Assembly: GCA_963835885.1 (NCBI GenBank)
Contig: CAWIHF010000006.1
Coordinates: 140,469-204,468 of the forward strand
Source of the DNA: Roseiarcus sp963835885
GTDB taxonomy: Bacteria > Pseudomonadota > Alphaproteobacteria > Rhizobiales > Beijerinckiaceae
Direction: 5' to 3'
Length of the DNA: 64,000 bases
The position numbers and the translations under genes were made by a program. This document shows, piece by piece, positions 38,949-48,562 of the stretch. The notes beneath the pieces were generated by a model, which worked only from the letters and a program-made list of their open reading frames with translations, made no database searches and was not told where the DNA came from. The stretch's first letter is position 1. Every line of letters starts with the position of its first letter.

Positions 38949-39485
38949 GGCGGCGACACTCGCTGGAAGGCTTGGACTGGCCGAGAACTCCGCCCCCGAG
39001 GTTCAAGCCGGAATCAAACATTCCACTACCTGGCCCCTCGAACGTTCCCCCTGCCGCTCGGGACGCGGCCTTTCATTCTGCGGAGCCATTCCGCCCCCCG
39101 CCGACGTCAAGCAGTTCCTCAGCTGAGAGGTGGTGAAGGTGGAGATAAGTCAACGTCATTTCTCCTCATAACGCCTCATACAATGGGAATTTGATATGAG
39201 GAAATACGATTGTGTCAAGGCAAGCCATCATTTTTCATCAGAGCGGCTCGCGGGCGAAGGCCGGCTGGCCCGCGAACGAACATAACCCTGGCAACTTGGC
39301 TTTTAGGCATTCTTCCCGCAGAGCGCAAGCCGCAGCGGCAACAGGCATGAATCCACGAAGGATCCTGCGCAGTGTCCTGGCGCCTAAATTTTGCCGAGTG
39401 GATGACGCCTTCTGTTACCAATCGATCAAAAACAATCAACCTTACGGAGCAAGCGCGGCTATCGTGGCGCAAGCCCGCGCACGAT
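38949..39485. promoter_or_regulatory. Upstream region of the DUF4432 operon with an inverted repeat
   Basis: A 537-base gap. At 39174-39180 and 39195-39201 the words CCTCATA and TATGAGG form an inverted repeat with a 14-base spacer, and a further CCTCATA lies at 39164-39170. It could be the operator of the LacI-type regulator or another dyad; its distance to the DUF4432 start is about 225 bases. No gene is recognised in the gap. Confidence 0.35.
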
Positions 39486-40181
39486 TCACAGCACCACCAC
39501 ACGCGTACCCTTGGGGACGCGCTGGTAAAGATCAATCACGTCGGCGTTGAGCATCCGGATGCATCCCGAAGAGACGGCGTGGCCGATCGTGTTCGGTTCG
39601 CTGGTGCCGTGAATCCGGAACAAGGTGTCCCTGTTTCCTTCGAACAGATAGAGAGCGCGTGCGCCGAGAGGGTTTTCGATGCCGCCGTCCATGTGACGCG
39701 GCAGGCCGGGCTGACGGACCAGCATTTCCGGCGGCGGCGTCCAGCCCGGCCAAAAGGCTTTTCGGCCGACCTCGGAGACGCCCTTCCACGAGAATCCTTG
39801 CCGGCCGACGCCGATGCCGTACTCGAACGCCTGTCCGTCGTTCAACGAAAGAAAGAGTTTGCGCAACTTTGTATTGATCGTGATCGTGCCCGGCGGCTCT
39901 CTGGTTGGATCTTCGACCAGGCGCCGCGTCGTTTGCGCCATGTCGACCTCGTCGTCGAAGTCGACAGGCGTTGAATAAGCGGGATCGGCGTCTGGCGGCA
40001 GAACCGCAGCGCCGGGCCCGGATGACGGGGGGCCCAAAGGCATCGGCTCGCCGTATGGACGCTGGCGCGCGGGTTGATCCACTGTGAAGGGCCAGAACCC
40101 TTGGGCGAGGCTCGCTCGATGGTCTTGCACCAGCATACCGCCGGCGAGGGACGCAAGGAGAAGCAGACGCACACGTGTCAT
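39486..40181 (-). CDS. L,D-transpeptidase (YkuD domain)
   Basis: An intact 231-residue periplasmic enzyme. A signal peptide (RVRLLLLASLAGGMLV) opens the protein. After a Pro-rich linker, the YkuD domain begins near residue 93 (PGTITINTKLRKLFLSL), with FRIHGTSEPNTIGHAVSSGC and then IRM, which holds the catalytic His and Cys. Such enzymes make 3-3 crosslinks in peptidoglycan or attach proteins to it; the particular role is unknown. The start at 40181 is chosen for its signal peptide. It sits between the two arms of the carbohydrate locus and has no evident link to it. Confidence 0.92.
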   Translation of the reverse strand: MTRVRLLLLASLAGGMLVQDHRASLAQGFWPFTVDQPARQRPYGEPMPLGPPSSGPGAAVLPPDADPAYSTPVDFDDEVDMAQTTRRLVEDPTREPPGTITINTKLRKLFLSLNDGQAFEYGIGVGRQGFSWKGVSEVGRKAFWPGWTPPPEMLVRQPGLPRHMDGGIENPLGARALYLFEGNRDTLFRIHGTSEPNTIGHAVSSGCIRMLNADVIDLYQRVPKGTRVVVL

Positions 40182-40609
40182 GACCGGCTTCCGGGCTGGC
40201 TGTTGGCAGAGTTGTCGAGAACGATAACGGCGAAAGCTGGACGAAGACGGCGGGCGAACCAGACTGACAGAATGCCCATTCCCGCCGCCACTTGCAATCG
40301 GCAGCCGCGGCTCGCTAGCTTGCGCAATGGCCCCATCTCCGGTCAAGTCTCTCGAGGGACCACAATTCCCGAACAAATCACCGCGCGCGCCGGTGCGTGA
40401 CCGATTTTGCGGTCGTTGACGGGTTCGAATGTCACAATCCCGAGGGGTCGATCACCTCCTGACGTTCATCGACACGCATGGCGAGTTCGGCGATGACTGC
40501 GTGCAACCGGAGCGAGTCGGGCTCGCCTGACGCGGGCGCGGGGCGTCGTCGCCGCGCCAGGGAACGCCACGCGATATCAGGTCGACGCTCGGCAGCGCGC
40601 GGTTTGGGC
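40182..40609. other. Intergenic gap between L,D-transpeptidase and IS1380 element
   Basis: It should contain the transpeptidase promoter and the left end of the IS1380 element. I looked for a partner of the right-end sequence near 42215-42231 and did not find one, so the element's left end may be lost or diverged. Confidence 0.4.
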
Positions 40610-42231
40610 TCATCCGGCCGGTTCTTGCGCCAGCGCCCGGATCCTTTGGCGGGCGTCGAGGAGGGTGGCCAGCGCTTCGGCCCCGCCGCCCAGACGAATG
40701 ATCAGCTGGCGGGCGTGGCTGACCACCCGTCCGGGCAGGCCGATCAGATGAAAGCGCAGCGCCTTCATGCGTTTGGCCGCCCATCTCTCGCCCAGCGCGA
40801 GACGCTTCATCGCGGCGTTTAGATTGAACGCCAGGATCGTCAGCGCCCACCAGGCGGCGTTGGCGCCGAACAGCCCAGAGGGCATCTGTCCGCCCGCCAG
40901 GTCGGATTTCGTCGCCGAATGGACTTCCTCGCTCTTGCCGCAGCGCTCGCGCAGCCACCAGATCACGCCCTCGCCGGCGCCCGTGCGGTTGGTCACGACG
41001 GCGAACAGTTTATAGACCCCCTTCGGGCCGAACGCCTGGGTGGGAAACGGCAGCTTCGCCTCGTCGCCCAGCGCCAGCTGGCGCAGCGGTTCGCGGATCG
41101 CGAGAAAGCGGTAATCGGCGCGGTTGCGGCTGTGCCCGGCCCAATTGGGCACGTAAACGACCTCGGCCCATTCTTGATCGGTCTGTTGCGGCTGGCCGTC
41201 CGTTTTGCGGATCAGCGGCTTCCACGCGCTCTCGGGCGTCGTCCGCACAGCGGCGCGGAAAGCCTCGGTCACGTCGGCGCCGATCGCGAACTCGATCACG
41301 CCAAAGCGCGGGTCTTTTCCCTCGCCGCAATAGAGCAGCAGCTCTTCCTGATAGGCCGCCGTGTCCGAACGCAACGAGACCCTCCTCACGCTGTCCGGCA
41401 GATGGCGCAGGCTGTCTTTCAGGACGCGCAATTGCTCGTGTCCGGCGGGCACGTTGCCGTCGCGGAACTCCGAATTGAGCATCGCGCCCTGCTCCGCCCA
41501 CCAGCAGTTCAGCGGCTGATACGCCTTGAACTTCTTGTAGCAAAACAGCGCCTCGCGCTTGTGCGTCTCAATCAGCGTCGCGTCCATGTCCAGCGTCGCC
41601 GTCGCCGCGGGCTGACGCTTCTGCAGAAAGTCCAGCAGCGCCTGGTTCACCCGCCAGAGACCGCGCAGTGCCTGCGTCACCGCCGGAATGAACGCCATCT
41701 CCGCGACCGCCTTGGGCGAAGCTGGATCATCGAACCGTTCCAGCCAGCCCGACAGCGCCGACGGCGAGGGCGTCGCCCGCTCGCGCTCGCGCCGCCAGCG
41801 GCTTTTCAGCGACCGCCGTTCGGCGCGCGACAGCAAATCCTTCTCGATCGCCCGCAGGATCGCCGAAAAGCCGCTGTCGCGCTCCAACCGTTCGATGTCT
41901 TCCACGCAGTCGCCGCCGGACAGATTCAGGAAAATCACCGCCAGAACCATCTGGATGTCGAGCCAGCCCTGGCCGCCGGCCGCCCGAACATGCCGCTGGA
42001 TCGCCCCGCCGAGGCCGCAGGCCTTGATCAGGTCGAGATACAACGGAAGCCCGGCCAACGACGTCAATCCATGGCTGGACGAATCGGCCTCATACTGGAA
42101 ATCGAGCAGCCCCTGTCCCTGCATCGCGCACCCCGTTGGTGATGATTTTCTGAGTCGCAAACCAAGACTATCTCCCTGATTCCTCAGGGCCAACGGGGAA
42201 CTTGAATTTTCCTGATGCGGAATTCAGGGGG
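40600..42231 (-). mobile_element. IS1380-family insertion sequence
   Basis: The element is defined by its intact transposase. The right end is probably near 42231, where CCTGATGCGGAATTCAGGGG contains the likely terminal repeat (CCCCTGAATTCCGCATCAGG read inward). The left boundary is not certain. No target duplication could be confirmed. Confidence 0.6.
40610..42124 (-). CDS. IS1380-family transposase
   Basis: An intact transposase of about 504 residues. It starts MQGQGLLDFQYEADSSSHGL, typical of IS1380 family members; the DDE catalytic Asp lies in TATLDMDATLIETHKREA (near residue 173), with a further Asp in SLRSDTAAYQEELL and YRFLAIREPL further on. The C-terminal LTILAFNLNAAMKRLALG block is also typical. 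I use the start at 42124, although the frame is open to 42193. The element probably moved into this locus and lies directly at the 5' side of an MFS gene. Confidence 0.92.
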   Translation of the reverse strand: MQGQGLLDFQYEADSSSHGLTSLAGLPLYLDLIKACGLGGAIQRHVRAAGGQGWLDIQMVLAVIFLNLSGGDCVEDIERLERDSGFSAILRAIEKDLLSRAERRSLKSRWRRERERATPSPSALSGWLERFDDPASPKAVAEMAFIPAVTQALRGLWRVNQALLDFLQKRQPAATATLDMDATLIETHKREALFCYKKFKAYQPLNCWWAEQGAMLNSEFRDGNVPAGHEQLRVLKDSLRHLPDSVRRVSLRSDTAAYQEELLLYCGEGKDPRFGVIEFAIGADVTEAFRAAVRTTPESAWKPLIRKTDGQPQQTDQEWAEVVYVPNWAGHSRNRADYRFLAIREPLRQLALGDEAKLPFPTQAFGPKGVYKLFAVVTNRTGAGEGVIWWLRERCGKSEEVHSATKSDLAGGQMPSGLFGANAAWWALTILAFNLNAAMKRLALGERWAAKRMKALRFHLIGLPGRVVSHARQLIIRLGGGAEALATLLDARQRIRALAQEPAG

Positions 42232-43401
42232 AACCGGTCGCTATGCGCCTGACGGTCCATACGCCGTCGCCCGCCTCGGACTTTCGCTACTGATCGCGAC
42301 CCTGGTCGGGGCGGGCATGTGGGCGGTTATTGTCGTCCTGCCGCAGGCGCAGCTCGAATTCGGCGTCGACCGCGCCGCGGCCGCATTGCCCTACACCGTG
42401 ATGATGTGCGGTCTCGCCTTCGGCACGATCGTGTTGGGACGGATGGCGGATCGCAGCGGCTTCGCCCTTCCGCTGACCATCGCCGGCTCGATTGAGGGCG
42501 CTGGCTTTGTGCTTGCCCGCTACGCGCCGAACCTGATCGTCTTTTCGATCGCCCATGTGCTGATCGGCGTCGGAACGGGGACGGGTTTCGGGCCGCTAAT
42601 GGCGGACATCTCCCACTGGTTCGTCAAGCGGCGCGGGCTCGCGGTCGTCGTCGTCGCGTCCGGGAACTACCTCGCGGGCACGATCTGGCCATTGCTGATG
42701 AGCGTGACGATTCCCTTGATCGGTTGGCGCGTAACCTACGCCGGCATCGGCTTGGCTATTGCGGCGATAGTGTTGCCGCTCGCGCTGCTGATGCGCCGAC
42801 GGCCGTCCGCCGCGGTGATCGCTGACGCCGAACGGGCGACCGAAGTGGCCCGCGCCGAAGTCGGCATATCGCCTCGATTGTTGCTGGTCTTGCTGGTCTT
42901 CGCCGGATTTTCCTGCTGCGTCGCGATGTCGATGCCGCAGGCGCATATCGTCGCTTATTGCGGCGATCTCGGCTACGGCGTCGCGCGCGGCGCCGAAATG
43001 CTTTCGCTCACGCTGTTTCTCGGGATCATCTCTCGTATCGCTCTGGGTTTGTTTCCGACGCGATTGGCGGCTCGGCGACGCTGTTGATCGGCTCGTTCAT
43101 GCAGGGAATCGTGCTGCTGCTCTATCTCTACTTCGACGGACTGACGTCGTTATTCGTCGTCTCGGGGATCTTCGGCCTGTTTCAGGGCGGAATCGTACCG
43201 ATGTACGCGGTGATCTGTCGCGAACTGCTTCCGCCTCGCCAGGCGGGCGCCAAGATCGGACTGGTCGTGTCGGCGACGATTTTCGGCATGGCGTTCCTGA
43301 ACGGCGTTCTATGGAACGCATTCAACTTCGCGATCGTCGGCTGGCTGTTTTGGCGACGCCACAAGGGGACGCCGCTGCTTCGCTTCGTCGAAGCGGCCTA
43401 G
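42215..43401 (+). CDS. MFS transporter (one frameshift)
   Basis: A major facilitator protein of about 395 residues with about 12 hydrophobic helices. It has the MFS motif A-like GRMADRSGFALPLTI and a glycine-rich helix GVGTGTGFGPLMADI, resembling monocarboxylate/oxalate-formate (OFA) type carriers. A frame change near 43058 joins GLFP to SDAIGGSATLLIGS. The first residues (MRNSGGTGRYAP) are read from the end of the IS1380 element, so the native N-terminus may have been replaced or the true start lies a little downstream. It converges on the FGGY kinase gene and may export or import a pathway intermediate. Confidence 0.8.
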
Positions 43402-43432
43402 CGCGACCCCTCGCGCTTGTTTGACGATCGGC

Positions 43433-44893
43433 TCATCGCCCGATGGGGCCGAGAGGCCTCAGCGCCTGTGTCGCAGCGACATAGGTTTCGTACAACGCGT
43501 CGTACCGCGCTTTCATTTTCGGATCCGGTTCGAAATGGCGCTCGACCCGGGTCATGGCCGCGGCCGCGTCGGCGAGCGAGGCATGCGCGCCGACCCCGAC
43601 CGCCGCCATGATCGCCGCCCCGAGGCACCCGACGTGAAGGTATGCGACACGGTCGAGGGTCCGGCCAAGGCAATCGGCGCGAATCTGCGCCCAGAGGTCC
43701 GAGCGTGCGCCGCCCCCGGCGTGAAACAATCGCGGGATTGCTTCTCCACCCGCGATGTCGAGCGAACCGAGCAGCATGCGCGCCGACAACGCGACCCCCT
43801 CCATTACCGCCAGCGCGTAGTCCGGCCCGCTGGTGCGCCTGTCGAGGCCAATGAAGGCGCCGCGAAGCTCCGCATCCCAGAGAGGCGCACGCTCGCCCTC
43901 GAGATGCGGCAGGAAGAGGATCGGCCGCGCTGACCGATCGGCTTTCGCAGCAAGTTCGATCACGCCCGCGACGTCGCGGCCGATCGCCTCGCCCCACCAG
44001 CGAAGCGAATCGCCGCCGCTCTGGGTCGGCCCGGCATGGACGACGAGGCCTGCGGCTTTGGGAAAGGTGACGACGCCCGGCGCGCCGGCGCGTTCGGAGC
44101 TGGCTATCGCGAGGATTTCGCTGGTCCCGCTGATGTAGACGCCCTGACAAGCCCTATGCACGCCCGCGCCGATGAGGCCGCTCCATGCGTCCATCGTGCC
44201 GGCGACGACCGGGGCGCGCCTCCCGGTCGAGCCGAGTTCGATCTCGCCGACGACATCGGTGAAGAATTTGAGCGGCGGCAAGCGCTCGCGCGCGCCGGGG
44301 ACGCGGGCGATCAGCGGCTCGACGTATGTCAGATCGTGCCCGACAACGAAGAAATTGGACATCGGATCCGCGATCGCAACGGCTGCCAAAGCCCTCAGGC
44401 AATAGTCCTTCGGCGTCAGCACATATCGCGTGGCGGCGTAGACGTCCGGTTTTTTCCGCGCCATCCAGCTCATTCGCGCGAGCACGTGGCTCGCGCCGAT
44501 CGGCAAGGGCGCCCCCCACCAGGACGTCTTTTCAGCGGCGGAGACGCCGGCGTCGAGCTCCACGGCTTGCCGTGCGGCGCGATTGTCTTGCCATGTGATA
44601 GCCGGGGCCAGCGCTCGTCCTTCGAAGTCGAGGAATACGTCGGTGTTGACCTGGCTGCAGAGTCCGACGGCGGCGACACGTGCGCCGCGGTCGCCGGTCA
44701 GCAGCGCGTCCATGGCTGCGATGACGCCGTTCGTCCAGTCATCGGGATCTTGTTCGACGATCCCCGGCGCCGAACGGGAGGTCGGATAGGGTCGGTCCGC
44801 ATCTGCGACGATGCGACCTTCTGCGTCGAAGAGCCCCGCCTTGATCGCCGTCGTGCCGATGTCGACCCCGATAAAAAGGTCCTTTTCAGTCAT
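43433..44893 (-). CDS. FGGY-family carbohydrate kinase
   Basis: An intact 486-residue sugar kinase. The N-terminal phosphate loop GVDIGTTAIKAGLFD (about residues 9-23), the TWQDNRAARQAVEL block and the C-terminal LFHAGGGARSDLWAQIRAD block are typical of the xylulose/gluconate branch. The family phosphorylates pentoses, polyols or related sugars at the expense of ATP. Its ATG overlaps the stop of the TrpA-like gene by eight bases, so the two form a two-gene unit. The exact substrate is not predictable. Confidence 0.92.
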   Translation of the reverse strand: MTEKDLFIGVDIGTTAIKAGLFDAEGRIVADADRPYPTSRSAPGIVEQDPDDWTNGVIAAMDALLTGDRGARVAAVGLCSQVNTDVFLDFEGRALAPAITWQDNRAARQAVELDAGVSAAEKTSWWGAPLPIGASHVLARMSWMARKKPDVYAATRYVLTPKDYCLRALAAVAIADPMSNFFVVGHDLTYVEPLIARVPGARERLPPLKFFTDVVGEIELGSTGRRAPVVAGTMDAWSGLIGAGVHRACQGVYISGTSEILAIASSERAGAPGVVTFPKAAGLVVHAGPTQSGGDSLRWWGEAIGRDVAGVIELAAKADRSARPILFLPHLEGERAPLWDAELRGAFIGLDRRTSGPDYALAVMEGVALSARMLLGSLDIAGGEAIPRLFHAGGGARSDLWAQIRADCLGRTLDRVAYLHVGCLGAAIMAAVGVGAHASLADAAAAMTRVERHFEPDPKMKARYDALYETYVAATQALRPLGPIGR

Positions 44894-45611
44894 TGAGCCC
44901 GTTCCGCAAGTCGTCCAGCAGGGCCGCGAGTTCGGCGCTTCCTTTCAATGCGGCACGCAATGCCGCGGAACCGACGACCGCGCCGTCAGCGCCGAAGCCT
45001 ATCGCAGCGCGCGCTTGCGCTCCGCTCGAAATGCCGAAACCGAGAACGATCGGCGCGTCCACCCCCGCCTCGCGGAGTTCGGCGATGCGCCCGGCGTTGG
45101 CGGGATCGAGAGAGACGCGCGGCCCCGTGAGGTCGGGAGCGGCCTGAAGCATGACATAACCGTCCGCGTGCCGTGCAGCGGCTACGTCGGCTTCGGTTAG
45201 CGGAAGCGGCAGAAAGGTCGATACGGCTGCCCCCGCGATCCGGGCCCGCGCTTCGATCGCTGCGCGAATTGCGTCGTCCGGCGGAGCGACGACCAGCACG
45301 GCGTCGACCCCCTGGAAAAGAGCGCGGTTCGAGAGTGCGGGGTGGTCAGCTTCCGCGTAAGTCATGACCACCGCTCCCGGCGGTTTGGAATGCTTCGCGA
45401 GCCGTTGGAGCGCTGCCGTGAGAGCCGCGAGCGGATCGCGCCCGAGCGCCCGGGTCATGGACGCCCGGATATCGGGCCCGTCGAGGTAAGGCTCGCGCGA
45501 CGGCCATCCGAATTCGACGGCATCGACCGCTGCATTGGCGTAGAGGTCGAGAAAGGCGATCGGGACGGCAGGATCTGCCAGGGGAAAATAAGCGATAAAG
45601 CGGGCCGGCAT
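44886..45611 (-). CDS. TrpA-like aldolase in a sugar operon
   Basis: An intact 241-residue TIM-barrel protein related to the tryptophan synthase alpha subunit. The catalytic Glu and Asp of TrpA are kept in VEFGWPSREPYLDGPDI (about residues 32-48), and the phosphate-binding end reads LGFGISSGAQARAAIGFG. No trpB is nearby and the partner is an FGGY kinase. TrpA performs a retro-aldol cleavage giving glyceraldehyde 3-phosphate, so I infer a retro-aldolase acting on the phosphorylated sugar made by the kinase. It is divergent from the ABC transporter genes. Confidence 0.82.
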   Translation of the reverse strand: MPARFIAYFPLADPAVPIAFLDLYANAAVDAVEFGWPSREPYLDGPDIRASMTRALGRDPLAALTAALQRLAKHSKPPGAVVMTYAEADHPALSNRALFQGVDAVLVVAPPDDAIRAAIEARARIAGAAVSTFLPLPLTEADVAAARHADGYVMLQAAPDLTGPRVSLDPANAGRIAELREAGVDAPIVLGFGISSGAQARAAIGFGADGAVVGSAALRAALKGSAELAALLDDLRNGLND

Positions 45612-45925
45612 GGCAGAACTATCGCATCAAGTTCGATGGGCAGAAAGGGCCGCGGTTGGGCATTGGGCCCGCGGCGACTCGAAGCTGAGGTCTCGACTAC
45701 GGCCGCCGCGCCCTCGCCCTGACGAGACCTTCGGAGCAAGGCGCCTCGAAAAGCGGGCGCGGCCTGCGAGCTCCTAGGGGCCAGGTCCCTGGCGCCGTCC
45801 GGTTCCCGGCGATGCCTCGCTTGCCGCCGACAGTGCGCGAGGCCGGATTGATGTTGAAGGATTGGAATTCGGAATGTTAGGGGTTGGCGCGGCGGTCGTT
45901 ACGCCCTGAGCTGCGGAGGAAACGA
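45612..45925. promoter_or_regulatory. Divergent promoter region of the sugar locus
   Basis: This 314-base region separates the TrpA-like/kinase unit from the ABC importer genes and must hold both promoters. A loosely palindromic stretch around GGATTGGAATTCGGAATG near 45858-45875 is a candidate operator. No gene is recognised. Confidence 0.35.
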
Positions 45926-46849
45926 ATGTTTTGGAAGACCATGCTCGCCGGCGTCGCTGCCGCCGCGGCCGCGCTGACCGCGACCGCCGCTCTCGCCGCC
46001 GGTCGGATCACCATCGTTACGCCCTATCTCGCGCAGCCGGGCACACAGTACTACGTCGAGGCCTTCCAGGGTGTCGCCAAGGACAATGGTTGGACGGTGA
46101 ACGTCGTTGACACGAAGGGCGACATCGCCGGAGTCATCAGCGGCATCGAAGACGCCGCGAATCAGAAGGTCGACGCGATCGTCCTTAATGCGGATCCGGC
46201 GCAAGTCACGGCGGGCCTGGAGACCGCGAAAAAGGCGGGGGTGCCGGTTTTCGGCATGGATGCAGGGGCGAGCCCGCTGCTTGTCACCAACGTGACCAGC
46301 AACGGCTATGAAATGGCCGCGGTGACAGCCTCCTATGTGGTGAACCGGATTGGCGGCAAGGGAGGGGTCGTGATGTTCGTCTACGACGCGTTCCCGCCGG
46401 TTCAGGTGCGGGGCGTGATCGCCGACGCGATTTTCAAGAACAATCCAGACATCAAGGTGATCGCCCGCGTGACGCCGGATGTGCAAGACGGCGGCATCGC
46501 CAACTCGCGCGCCAAGATGGAGGCGATTCTCGCCGCCAATCCAAAAAAGGGTTCGATCGCAGCGGTCTGGGCAGCGTGGGACCAACCGGCGCTCGGGGCG
46601 CTGCAGGCGATCGAAGCAGCTGGGCGAACTGACGAAGGCATTGTGATCACGGGCATGGACGCCAATCCGCAAGCGCGGGCCGCGATCGCCAAGGGCGGCA
46701 ATTTCGAGGCCTCGATGGCGCAAGACTTCAAGGGTATCGGCAGAACGGTCGCGGATTCGGTGAAGCGGTATTTGGCGGGCCAAAAGATCAAGCAGAGCGT
46801 GATCTATGTCCCCACGAAGTTGATCACGCTGGAGAACGTGAAGGAATAA
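45926..46849 (+). CDS. Sugar ABC transporter substrate-binding protein (RbsB-like)
   Basis: An intact 307-residue periplasmic binding protein of the CUT2 (ribose/xylose) type. A signal peptide (MFWKTMLAGVAAAAAALTAT, cleavage after LAA) is followed by ITIVTPYLAQPGTQYYVEAF, the DAIVLNADPAQVTAGLETAK hinge block and a C-terminal VPTKLITLENVKE. The ATG at 45926 has a GGAGG motif eight bases upstream. It delivers a sugar or polyol to the permease encoded downstream. Confidence 0.93.
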   Translation: MFWKTMLAGVAAAAAALTATAALAAGRITIVTPYLAQPGTQYYVEAFQGVAKDNGWTVNVVDTKGDIAGVISGIEDAANQKVDAIVLNADPAQVTAGLETAKKAGVPVFGMDAGASPLLVTNVTSNGYEMAAVTASYVVNRIGGKGGVVMFVYDAFPPVQVRGVIADAIFKNNPDIKVIARVTPDVQDGGIANSRAKMEAILAANPKKGSIAAVWAAWDQPALGALQAIEAAGRTDEGIVITGMDANPQARAAIAKGGNFEASMAQDFKGIGRTVADSVKRYLAGQKIKQSVIYVPTKLITLENVKE

Positions 46850-47052
46850 GCCCGGCTCGCTCGAGCCTGATGCGACGTGATCGACAATGTCGTCAGCGCG
46901 AGCCCGAACGAAGCGATCCAGAGAGGAAGGGCCGTTGCGCGGCTCTGGGTCGCCGCGTCGCTTCGCTCCTCGCGATGAAGGCTCTAACCGAACCCGTCAT
47001 GCGCTAGCGCTTCCAAGCGAAAGCGAAGCAGGGTCGCGATGACGGCGACCGA

Positions 47053-48555
47053 ATGAGTCTTCTGTCTGTTTCGCATTTGCGCAAGTCGTATGACGGTGCG
47101 GTCGCTTTGAGGGACGCGTCGCTCGAATTGCGCGCCGGCGAAACGCTTGCGCTGATCGGCGAGAATGGGGCCGGCAAGAGCACGCTCATCAAAATTCTGG
47201 CCGGCGCCGTTACGCCCGATGCAGGCGAGGTCCGGCTGGATGGAGCGCAGGCGACGCTTCGCGGGCCGAGCGAGGCGCACCGTCGCGGGCTTCGTTTCAT
47301 CCATCAGGAGCTCAACGTGATCCCGGGACTCAGCGCCGCGGAGAACATCTTCCTCGGTCGCGCCTACCCGCGCCGGCTCGGGCTCGTCGATTGGCGAGAG
47401 CTCAACCGTCGGGCTCGTTCAGCGCTCAATGCGCTCGATGTGCAGCATATCAGTCCCATGACCAGAATGGCGCGGCTTTCCGTCGGAGACCGGATGCTGG
47501 TCAAGATCGCCGCGGCTTTCCTCGAGGACGACGACTCCCCTGCGCGCATCTTCGTGATGGACGAGCCGACGGCGGCGTTGACCGGAGAAGAGTCGGGAAG
47601 GCTTTTTCGCATCATCGAAGCGCTGCGCCGGCGAGGCTGCGGCATCATCTACGTCTCACACCGTCTCGAGGAGGTGCTCGCCATCGCCGGCAGGATCAGC
47701 GTCTTGCGGGATGGCCAGACGCGCGCGACGCTCGAGGCGGAAGGGGCGACGAAATCGAAGCTGATCGAGTTGATGACTGGCCGTCCAGTTGCGGAGTTCG
47801 CCGCCGGGGCCGCTTCGCCGGCCGCCGACCAAATTGCGCTCTCCGTTCAGCGACTGTGCGGCGACGGACTGCGCGACGTCTCGTTCGAATTGCGGCAGGG
47901 GGAAATCCTCGGTTTCGCAGGCTTGGCCGACGCGGGGCCGGAGCGCCTGACCAGCGCGCTCATTTCGAGCGCGCGGACCGGGCGGCTCGCGCTGCACGGC
48001 GCGCCGCTCGAACTCCGCGGGCCGGCCGACGCCTGGGCGCGAGGCGTCGCTTTGGCGCCGCGGGAGCGCCGCGCCCAAGGTTTGCTGTTGGCCCTCGACA
48101 TTGCAAGCAACGTAGCGTTGCCCCATTTGGGGAGGCTCAATCGCTTGGGTCTGTTCGTCGACCGCCGCGCCGAGCTGCTTCGGACCGCGGTGGTAGGGCG
48201 CCGCGTCCGGCTAAAATCGACCGGCCCTCTCCAGAAGGTGCGCAAGCTCTCGGGCGGAAACCAGCAGAAGGTCATGTTCGCGCGAGCGGTCGCCGGCAAT
48301 CCGCGCGTGCTTCTGCTCGATGAACCGACGCGCGGCGTCGACGTCGGCGCAAAATTCGACATCTACGCGCTGTTGCACGACCTTGCCGCGAACGGAACAG
48401 GCATTATCGTCGTTTCGTCCGACCACGAAGAGATCCTGCATCTATGCTCGCGCGTCGTCGTCATGCGGGAGGGGCGCGTTTCGGCTGTCGCATACACCGA
48501 GGCCCTCACCCCGCAGCGACTGCTCGCCCTGTGCTACGGCGAGGCGACGGACTGA
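47053..48555 (+). CDS. Sugar ABC transporter ATP-binding protein (RbsA-like)
   Basis: An intact 500-residue double ATPase. The first domain has Walker A GENGAGKST, the signature region LSVGDRMLVKIAAAF and Walker B IFVMDEPTAALT. The second half has the degenerate Walker A typical of the family (GLADAGPERL), signature LSGGNQQKVMFARAV and Walker B VLLLDEPTRGVDVG. This is the CUT2 layout. It follows the binding protein after about 200 bases, and the permease starts seven bases after its stop. Confidence 0.94.
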   Translation: MSLLSVSHLRKSYDGAVALRDASLELRAGETLALIGENGAGKSTLIKILAGAVTPDAGEVRLDGAQATLRGPSEAHRRGLRFIHQELNVIPGLSAAENIFLGRAYPRRLGLVDWRELNRRARSALNALDVQHISPMTRMARLSVGDRMLVKIAAAFLEDDDSPARIFVMDEPTAALTGEESGRLFRIIEALRRRGCGIIYVSHRLEEVLAIAGRISVLRDGQTRATLEAEGATKSKLIELMTGRPVAEFAAGAASPAADQIALSVQRLCGDGLRDVSFELRQGEILGFAGLADAGPERLTSALISSARTGRLALHGAPLELRGPADAWARGVALAPRERRAQGLLLALDIASNVALPHLGRLNRLGLFVDRRAELLRTAVVGRRVRLKSTGPLQKVRKLSGGNQQKVMFARAVAGNPRVLLLDEPTRGVDVGAKFDIYALLHDLAANGTGIIVVSSDHEEILHLCSRVVVMREGRVSAVAYTEALTPQRLLALCYGEATD

Positions 48556-48562
48556 CGCCCAG

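Noticed and set aside
44886..45611. Tryptophan biosynthesis gene trpA
   Set aside because: No trpB or trpF is beside it, and it overlaps a sugar kinase gene.
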